From Brevibacterium pigmentatum (GTDB taxonomy: Bacteria > Actinomycetota > Actinomycetes > Actinomycetales > Brevibacteriaceae), in assembly GCF_011617465.1 (NCBI RefSeq), contig NZ_CP050153.1, forward strand, positions 2,294,001-2,358,000: a DNA stretch of 64,000 nt, in the 5' to 3' direction. The notes under the pieces were generated by a model. That model saw nothing but the letters and a program-made list of their open reading frames with translations. It was not told the DNA's origin and searched no databases. Positions 17,683-27,675 of the stretch are shown here, in pieces; position 1 is the stretch's first letter, and each line of letters opens with the position of its first letter. The translations under genes were made by a program, and so were the position numbers.

Positions 17683-20652
17683 ATGCACTACGAGATTGCG
17701 CATGCGCTTCCGGAGGAGAGCAAGCTAGATCAATTCGTCGACCGCAAGAGCCACGAGGAAGACCCTAAGTACCCGGCGCTAACCGACTATCAGTCGAAGT
17801 ACTTTGCACATGAGTTGCAACGTAGCCATGCGAGCGACCATGTCGGCAAGCTTGCCGGTCTTCTGTTCGACGCACAGGTTGAGCCGAAGCCTCACCAGAT
17901 CGACGCGGCGCTGTTCGCTTTGCAAACCCCGTTCCTACCAGGCGTGATCCTGGCAGATGAGGTCGGCCTCGGAAAGACAATCGAGGCCGGCATCGTCATC
18001 TCGCAATACTGGGCCGAGCGTAAGCGCCGCATCTTGATCATTGCGCCGTCGAGCCTGCGTCAGCAGTGGAAGCAGGAATTATACGAGAAGTTCCTTATCC
18101 CATCCACGATCCTAGACGCCAAGTCGAAGGGCTCGTTGCTCGCGAAGGCGGGCTCCCGTACCCCTGAAGCACTCATCTGCTCTTACGAGTTCGTCCTCCG
18201 CCACGAGACCTCACTGCTGAAGTCATGGGATCTGGTGGTGGCGGACGAGGCTCACCGCCTTCGCAGCTACTGGAACGGTAAGGCGAAAGTGGCCGAGTCT
18301 GTCTCACACGTGGCCCGGAGCGCTCACAAGACGGTGTTGCTCACAGCGACGCCACTGCAGAACAAACTCGAGGAACTATACGGGCTCGTCTCGATCTTCG
18401 ACCCCGACTACTTCTACTCACTTGATGCGTTTCGTGAGCGATATATCAAGAATCGCGACCTGACGGGCGACGACGACCTGGTCGAGCGTGTGGCAGTGAT
18501 CTCCAAGCGCACGCTCCGCAAGGACGCCAACAAGTACATCCAATTCACAAAGCGCATGCCTTTGACGGTGGAGTTCACACCGTCGCCCGCTGAAGCACGC
18601 CTGTACGACCTAGTCAACGACTATCTACAGCGCGACGAGCTGTTCGCGTTCGCAGGTTCACAGCGCCACCTCTCGGCGCTCATCATTCGCAAGCGGCTAG
18701 GTTCGTCGACGTATGCGGTTGCGAGCACGTTGGAGAATATTGCCAATCGCTTAGCGGACGAGGTGGCCGCCGGCAAGCTCCGTGATAACCGCGGCGGATT
18801 GTTCTTGGCCGACTTCGAAGCTGGCGATGAACTCGAGGCTGAGATTGCAGAGGAAGCCGAGGAGGTCTCGAACCAGACCTCAAGCGCGCAGCTCGATAGC
18901 GAAACGCTAAAACGCATGCGCGCCGAGGTAGATGAGCTCCGCGAATACGCGGAACTTGCTCGTTCGATCATCGTCAACCAGAAGGCGGTCAAGCTGAACG
19001 AGGCCCTCGATTTGGGCTTCGAGCGCCTCCGTGAGCTAGGTGCCGCCGAGAAGGCTATTATCTTCACCGACTCGACCAAGACGCAGGAGTACATCGCCCG
19101 CACCCTGGCCGACGCCGGCCGTGACGAGGGCGTCGTCTTGTTCAACGGTTCGAATACCTCTCCCGAGCAAACGGCAATCTATCAATCCTGGTTGGCGGCC
19201 AATAAGGACGGCGACCTAATTACCGGCATCCCCGCAGTCGACCGCCGCAAGGCCCTCGTTGAATACTTCCGCGACCAGGGCACGATCATGATCGCGACCG
19301 AGGCAGCGGCTGAGGGCATCAACCTTCAGTTCTGTTCGATGCTCGTCAACTACGATCTGCCGTGGAACCCGCAGCGTGTCGAGCAACGCATCGGCCGCGT
19401 CCACCGGTTCGGCCAAAAGCACAACGTTGTCGTTGTGAACTTCAGCAACAAGGGCAACGTTGCCGAGCAGCGCATCCTGGAGCTGTTGACGAACAAGTTC
19501 CAACTGTTTTCGAGCGTGTTCGGCGCCTCTGACGAGGTGCTCGGAGCGGTGGAGGACGGCCTAGACTTCGAGAAGCGAATCAGCGATATTCTCACCCACT
19601 GCAAGACAGCAGGCGAGATCGAAGCAGCGTTCAAACACCTCGAGGATCAGTTCGCGGGCGAGATCTCAAAGGAAATGGCCAGCGCTAAGGCCAAGGTCTT
19701 CGACCACCTCGATCCGCACGTGCAGGATCGTCTCAAGGCGTACGACGAACAGTCGGGCGAGGTTCTCAACAAGTTTGAGCGTCTCCTGCTTGCGATCACA
19801 CAACACGAACTGCGAGATGTCGCAACGTTCGAGGGTGACGGTCGCACGTTCGTGCTAAACCAGACTCCGACCAAGGACGCGCCAATAGGCCACTACTTCT
19901 TCAAGTCAAAGCCGCTCCCGAACGCACACCAGTATCGCTACGCGAGTCCGCTAGCACAGCACGTAACAAAAACCGCAAAGGCACACGGGACGCCCGAGCG
20001 CGAGCTGACGTTCTCGCTCGCCCAGTCGAAGCGCGCAAGTAATGCGGTCAAGGCACTCGAAGGCATGAGCGGTGACCTCACGGTCAACCTGCTGACCTTT
20101 ACGATGCAGGCCCGCGACGAAGACATTTCCGAATCATACATGCTCGCCGGTGGCATGACGGACGACGGCCAGTATCTGGATGAGGAATACGTCGCAGACA
20201 TCCTTGACCTCGCCTGCCTCAAAATTAGTGAACAACCGGCCACGGTCGACGTCACCAAGATCGAACCGCGGCTCGAAGCGCGGCTCGATGAGCTGGAGAA
20301 AGAGGTCCAGGGACGCAACTCTCGCCACTACGACCAGCAGGAGGAGTTGCTGTACCGCCACCAGCAGGATCGCAAGGCTGAACACGAAGGCAAAATCCGC
20401 GAGTACCGCACCAAGGAGAAAGCAGCTCGCAAAGCAGCGAAACAGGCGGATGACCCGATGGAGCAGCTCAAACTCAAGCGCGAGGCACGCAAGTGGGAGC
20501 GCAGGGCAGACGAAGCCGACGACGGTTTCCGCGATGCACGCCGCAAATTGCGGGCCGAGATCGACGAGAAACTCGACATGATCGAACAGTCCCTAAAAGG
20601 TACGCAGAACCGCGAGCACCTGTTCGCGATCCGTTGGCGCATCGTCGCATAG
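17683..20652 (+). CDS. SNF2-family DEAD/DEAH helicase of the defence block
   Basis: A 989-residue superfamily 2 helicase of SNF2/HepA type. Motif I is DEVGLGKT (about 92-99), motif II is ADEAHRL (about 187), and TATPLQNK is the motif III equivalent. In the C-terminal RecA lobe, IIFTDSTKTQ precedes QRIGRVHRFGQ (motif VI, about 565). A long charged coiled-coil tail (about 880-970) is rich in Lys, Glu and Arg. Such proteins translocate on duplex DNA. The ATG at 17683 has AAGGAG nine bases upstream. An earlier ATG at 17638 would add 15 residues but lacks a ribosome site. It stands 55 bases before a type III-like methyltransferase and resembles the SNF2 helicases of DISARM and similar systems, but no DrmA/B/C genes follow. 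Confidence 0.88.
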   Translation: MHYEIAHALPEESKLDQFVDRKSHEEDPKYPALTDYQSKYFAHELQRSHASDHVGKLAGLLFDAQVEPKPHQIDAALFALQTPFLPGVILADEVGLGKTIEAGIVISQYWAERKRRILIIAPSSLRQQWKQELYEKFLIPSTILDAKSKGSLLAKAGSRTPEALICSYEFVLRHETSLLKSWDLVVADEAHRLRSYWNGKAKVAESVSHVARSAHKTVLLTATPLQNKLEELYGLVSIFDPDYFYSLDAFRERYIKNRDLTGDDDLVERVAVISKRTLRKDANKYIQFTKRMPLTVEFTPSPAEARLYDLVNDYLQRDELFAFAGSQRHLSALIIRKRLGSSTYAVASTLENIANRLADEVAAGKLRDNRGGLFLADFEAGDELEAEIAEEAEEVSNQTSSAQLDSETLKRMRAEVDELREYAELARSIIVNQKAVKLNEALDLGFERLRELGAAEKAIIFTDSTKTQEYIARTLADAGRDEGVVLFNGSNTSPEQTAIYQSWLAANKDGDLITGIPAVDRRKALVEYFRDQGTIMIATEAAAEGINLQFCSMLVNYDLPWNPQRVEQRIGRVHRFGQKHNVVVVNFSNKGNVAEQRILELLTNKFQLFSSVFGASDEVLGAVEDGLDFEKRISDILTHCKTAGEIEAAFKHLEDQFAGEISKEMASAKAKVFDHLDPHVQDRLKAYDEQSGEVLNKFERLLLAITQHELRDVATFEGDGRTFVLNQTPTKDAPIGHYFFKSKPLPNAHQYRYASPLAQHVTKTAKAHGTPERELTFSLAQSKRASNAVKALEGMSGDLTVNLLTFTMQARDEDISESYMLAGGMTDDGQYLDEEYVADILDLACLKISEQPATVDVTKIEPRLEARLDELEKEVQGRNSRHYDQQEELLYRHQQDRKAEHEGKIREYRTKEKAARKAAKQADDPMEQLKLKREARKWERRADEADDGFRDARRKLRAEIDEKLDMIEQSLKGTQNREHLFAIRWRIVA

Positions 20653-20707
20653 CCTCCTACATTCACACAACGTTTTCGAATTGTTAAGCAAGGGAAGAGT
20701 GAAACTT

Positions 20708-22684
20708 ATGAGCGAAGAAGTCCACCAAACACCATCTTCAACCCCGAACTTCCAGACTGAGCTCGCGGCCCAGCTCGCCGAGCTAATGCCCGAGGTCATT
20801 GCCGACGGCAAGGTGGACGTGGAAAAGCTCAAGGAGCTGCTGGACAGTAACGCAGCCGATACCAGTGAGCGGTTCGGGCTGTTCTGGCCCGGCAAGAAGC
20901 GCGCCCTGCGTGCGGCTCAAGAGCCGACGACAGCAACGTTGCGACCGGATTTCGAGAACTCGAAAGATTGGGATTTCACAAAGAACGTGTTCATCGAGGG
21001 GGATAACCTCGAGGTGCTAAAAATCCTGCAGAAACACTACCACGCCAAGATCAAGATGATCTACATCGATCCGCCATATAACACCGGCAAGGACTTCGTC
21101 TACCCGGACAATTACAAAGAGGGGCTTGATACTTATCTCGAGTGGACGCGTCAGGTCAACAAAGAGGGAAAAAGGCTCTCGACCAATGCTGACACCGAAG
21201 GACGCTACCATTCCAATTGGCTCAACATGATGTATCCACGGCTGAAGCTCGCACGCAACCTCCTGAGCCAAGACGGCGTAATATTCCTCTCCATTGATGA
21301 CCACGAATATGACAACCTCAAGAAACTTTGTGATGAGATTTTTGGCGAATCCAATTTTCTGAACACTTTCGTCTGGGTTAGCAACCTGAAGGGCCGTCAG
21401 ATCGCTGCCAGCGGTGCGGCGGGCACCAAGGAGTACGTCCTTTGTTATGCTCGCCGAGCTGATGACGCGGGCGAATTCATTGGCTCAGGCGCAAAACTCA
21501 AGACGCTGATGCCTTCCATATATAAAGGCTTTAAATACAAAGTTGAGCACGACGAGCATGGAGCCTATGTCCTCAAGAACGAACTCCACAACACCAACTC
21601 TGTATTTAATGAAGTGACTCGCCCTAACCTAGTTTTCGACATTTACTACAATTCATCAACGGGCGATGTCAAAACTGCCGATGTATCCAATGAACACGTT
21701 TACGACGGATACATCAAGATCGCCCCAAAAAAGAACAATAACGGCACGAACAAATTTCATGCCTTTCGCTGGAGTCGGCGCAAAGTCGAATCAGAATCAC
21801 ATGACCTCTCATTCACACAGGGGGCCTCAGGCTGGAAAGTCCATACGAAAGTCCGAGATGTCGATGGAGCGACGGTCAAAGACCTCATCATGGACATCAC
21901 TACCAACGAGGGATCGGCAGATATAAAGGCAATAGGTCTCGATCCCAAGTGGTTCGAATACCCAAAGCCGGTGAACCTTGTGAAGCTTCTCATCGACATG
22001 GCTTCAGATGAAGAGTCAATCATTCTCGACTTTTTTGCCGGGTCAGGTACGACTGCACACGCTGTGATGTCACTCAACGCGGAGGACGGCGGCAATCGGA
22101 CTTTCGTTCAAGTCCAGCTTCCGGAACCGCTTCTTGAAGGTCAGCCGGCTCGACGAGCGGGTCATCATTCGATTGCCGACATTTCGGTGTCTCGAATTCG
22201 GGCCGCTAGCGCCCATATCCAGAAAGCGTCAAGCAATCGCTTGCCCGATGACAACGACCCCGACTTTGGAGTACGCGCCTACCGACTCGCGAAAACCAAC
22301 TTTGCGGCGTCGAAGCATTCTAGCGAGATTGATCCGAATCAACTGGAGCAACATCTTCTCAACTTGCGCGATAGCAGTATTGCGGACGATGCAACGGCGG
22401 ACGATCTCCTTGTTGAGATTCTCCTCAAACAAGGCTACTCGCTGACTGAACGGATAGTTCCAATCAACGTGGCCGGCCTCAACCTTCGTTCGGTGGGTGA
22501 CGGCATCGTGTTGGCCTATCTGAACAAGCAAGTCAAGCCAACGCTCGAACAGTTGCGCGCCCTCGTGCACGAAGACCCTGCTCGTCTGATCGTCCTTGAG
22601 GATACATTTCAGGGCGACGACCAGCTCAAGACCAACTTGGCTCAGCTCTGCAAGAGCTACGGCATCGAACTATGGACGGCCTGA
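20708..22684 (+). CDS. Site-specific DNA-methyltransferase, type III Mod-like (beta class)
   Basis: A 658-residue DNA adenine-N6 methyltransferase. Catalytic motif IV DPPYNTG is at about 121-127 and comes before the SAM-binding motif FFAGSGTT at about 442-449, the order of the beta class that includes type III Mod subunits. The stretch between them should hold the target recognition domain. The C-terminal 150 residues (about 510-658) contain NLRDSSIADD and lead to a helical end. The start at 20708 (MSEEVHQ) was preferred to an ATG nine codons upstream because it begins the family-like N-terminus. Its stop is two bases before the Res start. It likely marks self DNA for the block. Confidence 0.92.
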   Translation: MSEEVHQTPSSTPNFQTELAAQLAELMPEVIADGKVDVEKLKELLDSNAADTSERFGLFWPGKKRALRAAQEPTTATLRPDFENSKDWDFTKNVFIEGDNLEVLKILQKHYHAKIKMIYIDPPYNTGKDFVYPDNYKEGLDTYLEWTRQVNKEGKRLSTNADTEGRYHSNWLNMMYPRLKLARNLLSQDGVIFLSIDDHEYDNLKKLCDEIFGESNFLNTFVWVSNLKGRQIAASGAAGTKEYVLCYARRADDAGEFIGSGAKLKTLMPSIYKGFKYKVEHDEHGAYVLKNELHNTNSVFNEVTRPNLVFDIYYNSSTGDVKTADVSNEHVYDGYIKIAPKKNNNGTNKFHAFRWSRRKVESESHDLSFTQGASGWKVHTKVRDVDGATVKDLIMDITTNEGSADIKAIGLDPKWFEYPKPVNLVKLLIDMASDEESIILDFFAGSGTTAHAVMSLNAEDGGNRTFVQVQLPEPLLEGQPARRAGHHSIADISVSRIRAASAHIQKASSNRLPDDNDPDFGVRAYRLAKTNFAASKHSSEIDPNQLEQHLLNLRDSSIADDATADDLLVEILLKQGYSLTERIVPINVAGLNLRSVGDGIVLAYLNKQVKPTLEQLRALVHEDPARLIVLEDTFQGDDQLKTNLAQLCKSYGIELWTA

Positions 22685-22686
22685 TC

Positions 22687-25600
22687 ATGAGATCCAGCAC
22701 AACGAAAAGCGAGTTCAAGTTCGACGCCAGCCAGCCCTACCAACTGGACGCGATCAACTCCGTCGTCGACCTGTTTGACGGTCAGCCAAAGGACGCCGAG
22801 AAACTTGAAACGACGCTTCGCGGCCAGGTAGCCGCTGTCGACTCAAACGACATCACGACGTTTGACCTCGATCTCACGCAGGAGGTCGGCGCAGTTGGCA
22901 ACCGCCTTGTGCTCGACCGCGAAACGATACTCGCGAACCTGCGGCGGGTGCAGGACAAGAACGGCCTCGAGGTTGCTGCGAAGCTCTTTGATCAATCCGC
23001 GCTCAACTTCGACATCGAGATGGAAACGGGCACGGGCAAGACGTACGTATATCTCCGCACAATCTTCGAGCTGGCCACGCGGTATAGTTTCACCAAATTT
23101 GTCATTCTCGTCCCGAGTGTGGCGATCCGTGAGGGAGTGAACACTAGTATCCGGCTAATGCGTTCGCATTTTGAAGAGCTGTACAAGAAACGTGGCATTA
23201 CGTTCGATTCGTCAGTTTACAGCGGTAAGGCTGCGGACGAGGTCCGCGGTTTCGCGACATCGACCAACGTACAGATCATGGTCATGACCATAGATTCCAT
23301 CCGCGGCAACGCCAATACTCGAATCATGCACCAGGCACGTAACCAGCTAGGTGGTCTGCGGCCAGTGGACTATTTGAAAGCAACGCATCCCGTCGTCATC
23401 ATGGACGAGCCGCAGAATATGGAGTCCCTCCTCTCTCAGTCCGCATTGAGTGAACTCGATCCGGTGTTCACGTTGCGTTACAGCGCGACGCACAAGAAGC
23501 TCCGCAACGTCGTCTATCGACTCGATCCCGTCGACGCGCACGACCTCGGGCTGGTGAAACAGATCGTGGTGGCCGATGTGCAGCAACAGGGTGCGGACGC
23601 GACACCGTACATCAAGCTGGTTGAGGTCAAAAATGACAAGGGGTGGGTTGCCCGGCTGGAACTATCCTGCCGCAAGGCGGACGGTACGCTTGAGCGCCGC
23701 GTGGTAAACGTCAAGCAGAACCAGGAGCTGTCAGATCCCCGTCTGTCCGACAACGCGAGTTACGACGGCTGGCGCGTCAACGAGATGAGCATAGAACCCG
23801 CTTACGTCGACCTCACACTCCATGGCTACATGTACCAGGGCGAGAGCATCGGCGGCTCCTCGGGGGCGGTCTACAAGGAGATGATCCGAGAGACAATCAA
23901 GGAGCACCTCCGAAAGGCGACGCAGCTACGCGCCAGGGGTATAAAGGTGCTCAGTCTGTTCTTCATCGATAAAGTCGAGAGCTTCCTCGGTGATGGCTCG
24001 AATAACAACGATGCGAATGGTCAGTTCGTGAAGTGGTTCGACGAGCTGTATTTAGAGGAGCGCTCCAAGTCGTCGCAGTGGCAGGAACTGCTGCCACAGG
24101 ATCCGGCCGCGCTGCGCCGCGGCTATTTCTCTGTCCTCAAAGGCAAAAAAGGAGCAGCCGACAAGTTCCACGACACGTCCGGCACCACCAAGGCTGACGA
24201 TGACGCCTATGAGCTGATTATGCAGGACAAGGAGCGTCTACTTGACGCGAACGAACCGACACAGTTCGTCTTCAGCCACTCTGCCTTACGAGAGGGCTGG
24301 GACAACCCGAACGTCTTCCAGATCTGTACCCTGCGCGAAATGGGCGCCGAGACAGAACGCCGCCAGACACTCGGTCGTGGCTTGCGCCTGCCAGTCGCGA
24401 GGAGCGAAGGCGGCTACGAGCGTGTAGCGGATCGTGGCATAGCTACGCTGACTGTGGTCGCGAACGAGTCGTACACGCAGTTCGCCGACGCGCTCCAGAA
24501 AGAGTACAAGGACGCAGGCGTCGAGATCGGCCGCGTACGCAAGGCGGAGTTCTCAAAGATCCCACTACAAAACCCCGATGGGTCGCTCACCGATGAGAGG
24601 CTCGGTTACACAACATCTGTGTCAATCTGGGAGCATCTGCTCGCTCAAAGATTCATCGACAAGGACGGCGTTGTGCAACCGAAGTTCCAACCGAACACGG
24701 TTGGCTTCAGCCTCAATATGCCCGCCGATTTCGTTTGGACAGAGCCCTTTGTAATCGAATTGATAAGTCGCGCCAACATCGGCAAGTACATCAAAAACAA
24801 AAGAAAACGCTACCCTAGGACGCTTAACAAGGAACTGTTCGCTAATCCGGAATTCGAGATTTTCTGGGAGACTATCAGCCGACGCACTACGTACCGCGTC
24901 GAGTTGGAACGCGACAAGATCATTGAGAACTCGGTTAAGGCGATCAAGGAAGCACCGAATATCGATCCACTGCGAATCCAGGTCACACGCGCGGGAGTGA
25001 AGGTGCTTCGCGGTGGCACGAAGGGCCAGGAGCTTGGCTCGCGCCAGCAGGAGCTTCGCGGTAGCTACGATCTTCCGGACATTATCCAAGAGCTGCAGGA
25101 AGCCACTTCCCTGACCCGAAAGACAATCGTCGACATCCTCGTCGGCAGTGGCCGACTGGACGAGTTCATTGCAAATCCCAACGACTTCATCAGCATGGCA
25201 AAGCGCCTCGTTCAGACCGAGCTCGCCAAACGCGTCGTTGACGGTGTGCAGTATGAGAGGATCGCAGGCTCTGTCTATGAGCTGCGTGAACTCCAAAAGG
25301 ATGGTGCGGAAGAAAAGGAACGTTTTCTTGACCAGATGTACAAACTCGAAAACGCAGAGAAGTCGAACTTCGACTACATCGTGTACGACTCCGATCCCGA
25401 ACGGCAGTTTGCCGAACTACTCGACGGCCGCGAGGACATCAAGTTCTTTATGAAGCTGCCTGACAAGTTTAAGATCGACACTCCGGTCGGGCCATATAAC
25501 CCAGACTGGGCAATCGTAAAACACGAGAGCGGCGAAGAGCATGTCTACATGATCCGAGAGACAAAAAGTACCCTTGATGTTTCAAAACTCAGACCTACAG

Positions 25601-25695
25601 AACTAGCAAAGACGATCGCAGCCAAACGACACTTCAAAGCCATTGGAATCGACAACTATCAGTTATCTGCCCCTGACGATTGGAACCTGCAGTGA
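22687..25695 (+). CDS. Type III restriction Res-like helicase-endonuclease
   Basis: A 1002-residue protein. The N-terminal SF2 helicase has Walker A ETGTGKT (about 112-118), a DEPQ motif II (about 239-242), and REGWDNPNV plus RRQTLGRGLRLPV as motifs V and VI. The C-terminal PD-(D/E)XK nuclease shows YNPDWAIV followed by MIRETKST, giving the D...E-x-K triad near residues 940-960. This is the ATP-dependent cutting subunit expected to work with the Mod protein encoded directly upstream. The ATG at 22687 lies two bases after the mod stop. Its own TGA overlaps the next gene as GTGA. Nothing suggests truncation. Confidence 0.93.
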   Translation: MRSSTTKSEFKFDASQPYQLDAINSVVDLFDGQPKDAEKLETTLRGQVAAVDSNDITTFDLDLTQEVGAVGNRLVLDRETILANLRRVQDKNGLEVAAKLFDQSALNFDIEMETGTGKTYVYLRTIFELATRYSFTKFVILVPSVAIREGVNTSIRLMRSHFEELYKKRGITFDSSVYSGKAADEVRGFATSTNVQIMVMTIDSIRGNANTRIMHQARNQLGGLRPVDYLKATHPVVIMDEPQNMESLLSQSALSELDPVFTLRYSATHKKLRNVVYRLDPVDAHDLGLVKQIVVADVQQQGADATPYIKLVEVKNDKGWVARLELSCRKADGTLERRVVNVKQNQELSDPRLSDNASYDGWRVNEMSIEPAYVDLTLHGYMYQGESIGGSSGAVYKEMIRETIKEHLRKATQLRARGIKVLSLFFIDKVESFLGDGSNNNDANGQFVKWFDELYLEERSKSSQWQELLPQDPAALRRGYFSVLKGKKGAADKFHDTSGTTKADDDAYELIMQDKERLLDANEPTQFVFSHSALREGWDNPNVFQICTLREMGAETERRQTLGRGLRLPVARSEGGYERVADRGIATLTVVANESYTQFADALQKEYKDAGVEIGRVRKAEFSKIPLQNPDGSLTDERLGYTTSVSIWEHLLAQRFIDKDGVVQPKFQPNTVGFSLNMPADFVWTEPFVIELISRANIGKYIKNKRKRYPRTLNKELFANPEFEIFWETISRRTTYRVELERDKIIENSVKAIKEAPNIDPLRIQVTRAGVKVLRGGTKGQELGSRQQELRGSYDLPDIIQELQEATSLTRKTIVDILVGSGRLDEFIANPNDFISMAKRLVQTELAKRVVDGVQYERIAGSVYELRELQKDGAEEKERFLDQMYKLENAEKSNFDYIVYDSDPERQFAELLDGREDIKFFMKLPDKFKIDTPVGPYNPDWAIVKHESGEEHVYMIRETKSTLDVSKLRPTELAKTIAAKRHFKAIGIDNYQLSAPDDWNLQ

Positions 25696-27584
25696 GAATA
25701 CATAATGTCCAAATTCGAAACTTTCGCACCCTTGCCGATGTCTCAATAAATTTTGATTCGGTAACCACTTTCATAGGTCCTAACGGCAGCGGAAAGTCGA
25801 CAGTCCTTCACGCTCTCGACTGGTTTTTCAATGGAAAGCCTGGCGACATGAGTGAAGAAGACTGTTCTTTCGGAGCGACAGACAGGGATATCGAGGTCCA
25901 AGTTACATTCTCTGACCTAACACAACTAGACCGCGCCGAACTCGGAAAGTACGCACCAGATTCAGTTGAGACCTTCACTGCATGGAAGAGACGAACGCCA
26001 ACGGGAGACGAAACACTTTCGGCTAACGCAAAAGGATTCCCAGAATTCAATGAAATAAAGAAGGCCACTACGGCAAAATTAAAAAAGGAGCTTTACTCCC
26101 ACCTCAGGAACGAGCGGAAAGACTTGGACTTGCCGCTAGCCAACACTGCCACCTCAATCGACCAGGCTATAACAACTTGGGAATCCGAACATAATGATCA
26201 ACTTTCCAACTTGCCCGAAGAACTTCAGACAAACTTTTTTGGCTTCAACAGTGGCGGAAAAATGAGTGGGCTTTTCGACTTTGTCCTTGTCACCGCCGAT
26301 CTTCGGGCTAGCGAAGAATCACTCGACGCGAAAGCCAGCATACTCGGACGCATTCTGGAACGTACAATCGATCGTTCTGCTGCCGATGATGAGATTGCAC
26401 AAATCATAGATGAGAGCCGCAAAAAGCAACAAGCAGTTTATAACGCTAAGTTCAATTCAGAACTTCTGGAATTAACGCAGCATTTGAATGACACCGTCGC
26501 GAAATACTCGCCGGGCAGGGAGATAAACGTCAACCCTTCCGAAATCGAACTCAAATCACCCAAGACTACTTTTGACGTGACGGTGAAGGACGGCGATACG
26601 TCTACGGCTGTCGAACGTCAGGGACATGGGTTCCAACGAACAATGCTGATATCGGCCCTTCAAGTTCTTGCAGAATCTGGAACCGCATCAGAACAAGGTG
26701 TCATTTGCCTAGCAATTGAAGAGCCCGAATTGTACCAGCACCCCATTCAGGCGCAAGGATTTGCAAAAGTATTGCGTGCATTGGCTGAAGATTCTGAGAA
26801 CAATATCCAGGTTACCTACGCGACTCACAGCCCTTACTTTGTTGAGGCTCGACACTTCGATCAGGTTCGCCGGCTAACGCGAACTGCAGAAGAACACCCA
26901 CGCGTAACCATTCACCATTCTACCGTCGCGAATATCAGAAACACACTGGATGGTTTCATGAAGCCCGAGGCAGTGGATCGACAAATAGATTCCATCCTAG
27001 CCAACCAATTGTCCCTAGCGCTCTTTTCGCAACGCGTACTTCTCGTAGAAGGCACTACCGAACTTGCCGTCTTTTACGGCATCGGAGATCGTGAAGCCGT
27101 AGCTTTTCTCGAAGCAGCCGGAGTATCCATTGTGGCGACTGGCGGGAAGACGAACATTCCAGTCCTCCACTCGATACTCAGCGCACTGGGCATCCCAACC
27201 TACACGCTATTCGATGGCGACGGAGGCTTCGAAACACGCGCTCGCGCCAAAGGCAAGAGTGATGAGAAAATTGCCAGTGAACGAAATAACCACGTAGCCG
27301 CAAATAAAACGCTACTGAAATATTTCGATCTTCAAGTCACCGATTTTCCACCTGCTCAGATCCATGACCGCGTAGCAGTATTTGACGATCATCTAGAATC
27401 GTATATGGCCGCCTATTGGCCCGATTGGGTCACTTCTTGCGAAGCAGTCGAGGCCGAAATGGGTATATCACTCTCAAAAAATCAATCCGCTTACCGACTG
27501 GCCACGTTAAATGCCAAAGGCCCTATACCCGAGATGTTAAAAGCCATTATCGAGCACGCTAAATCGATCGAATTCATTAGATGA
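25692..27584 (+). CDS. OLD-family ATP-dependent endonuclease (AAA ATPase plus TOPRIM)
   Basis: A 630-residue OLD-type protein. The N-terminal SMC-like ATPase has IRNFRTLADVSI, Walker A GPNGSGKST (about 29-37), and a C-terminal ATPase half with LAIEEPELYQHP as Walker B. The TOPRIM domain follows with LLVEGTTELAVFYGI (about 450) and TLFDGDGGFE (about 505). OLD proteins are nucleases found in phage exclusion (P2 Old) and in Gabija as GajA. The GTG start overlaps the res stop as GTGA, so it is probably translationally coupled. Its codon use is visibly AT-richer than the arginine genes, a sign of transfer. No UvrD-like GajB gene follows directly. Confidence 0.9.
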   Translation: MRIHNVQIRNFRTLADVSINFDSVTTFIGPNGSGKSTVLHALDWFFNGKPGDMSEEDCSFGATDRDIEVQVTFSDLTQLDRAELGKYAPDSVETFTAWKRRTPTGDETLSANAKGFPEFNEIKKATTAKLKKELYSHLRNERKDLDLPLANTATSIDQAITTWESEHNDQLSNLPEELQTNFFGFNSGGKMSGLFDFVLVTADLRASEESLDAKASILGRILERTIDRSAADDEIAQIIDESRKKQQAVYNAKFNSELLELTQHLNDTVAKYSPGREINVNPSEIELKSPKTTFDVTVKDGDTSTAVERQGHGFQRTMLISALQVLAESGTASEQGVICLAIEEPELYQHPIQAQGFAKVLRALAEDSENNIQVTYATHSPYFVEARHFDQVRRLTRTAEEHPRVTIHHSTVANIRNTLDGFMKPEAVDRQIDSILANQLSLALFSQRVLLVEGTTELAVFYGIGDREAVAFLEAAGVSIVATGGKTNIPVLHSILSALGIPTYTLFDGDGGFETRARAKGKSDEKIASERNNHVAANKTLLKYFDLQVTDFPPAQIHDRVAVFDDHLESYMAAYWPDWVTSCEAVEAEMGISLSKNQSAYRLATLNAKGPIPEMLKAIIEHAKSIEFIR

Positions 27585-27637
27585 ATAATTTCACCCGCGA
27601 TCGCCATAGCAGACATTCGGCTTACGGATATTATACC

Positions 27638-27675
27638 GTGGCGCGCCCACCGAAGCCGTTATCATAGTATTACCT
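27638..27675 (+). repeat. Left copy of a 38-bp direct repeat flanking the IS1634-like element
   Basis: GTGGCGCGCCCACC, two variable bases, then AGCCGTTATCATAGTATTACCT. It matches 29398-29435 at 36 of 38 positions. Families IS1634 and IS1549 are known for unusually long and variable target duplications, so I read this pair as the target-site duplication, now with two substitutions. Confidence 0.75.

Noticed and set aside
17683..25695. Calling the block DISARM
   Set aside because: A SNF2 helicase and a methyltransferase are present, but no DrmA, DrmB or DrmC-like genes follow. The Res partner points to type III restriction instead.
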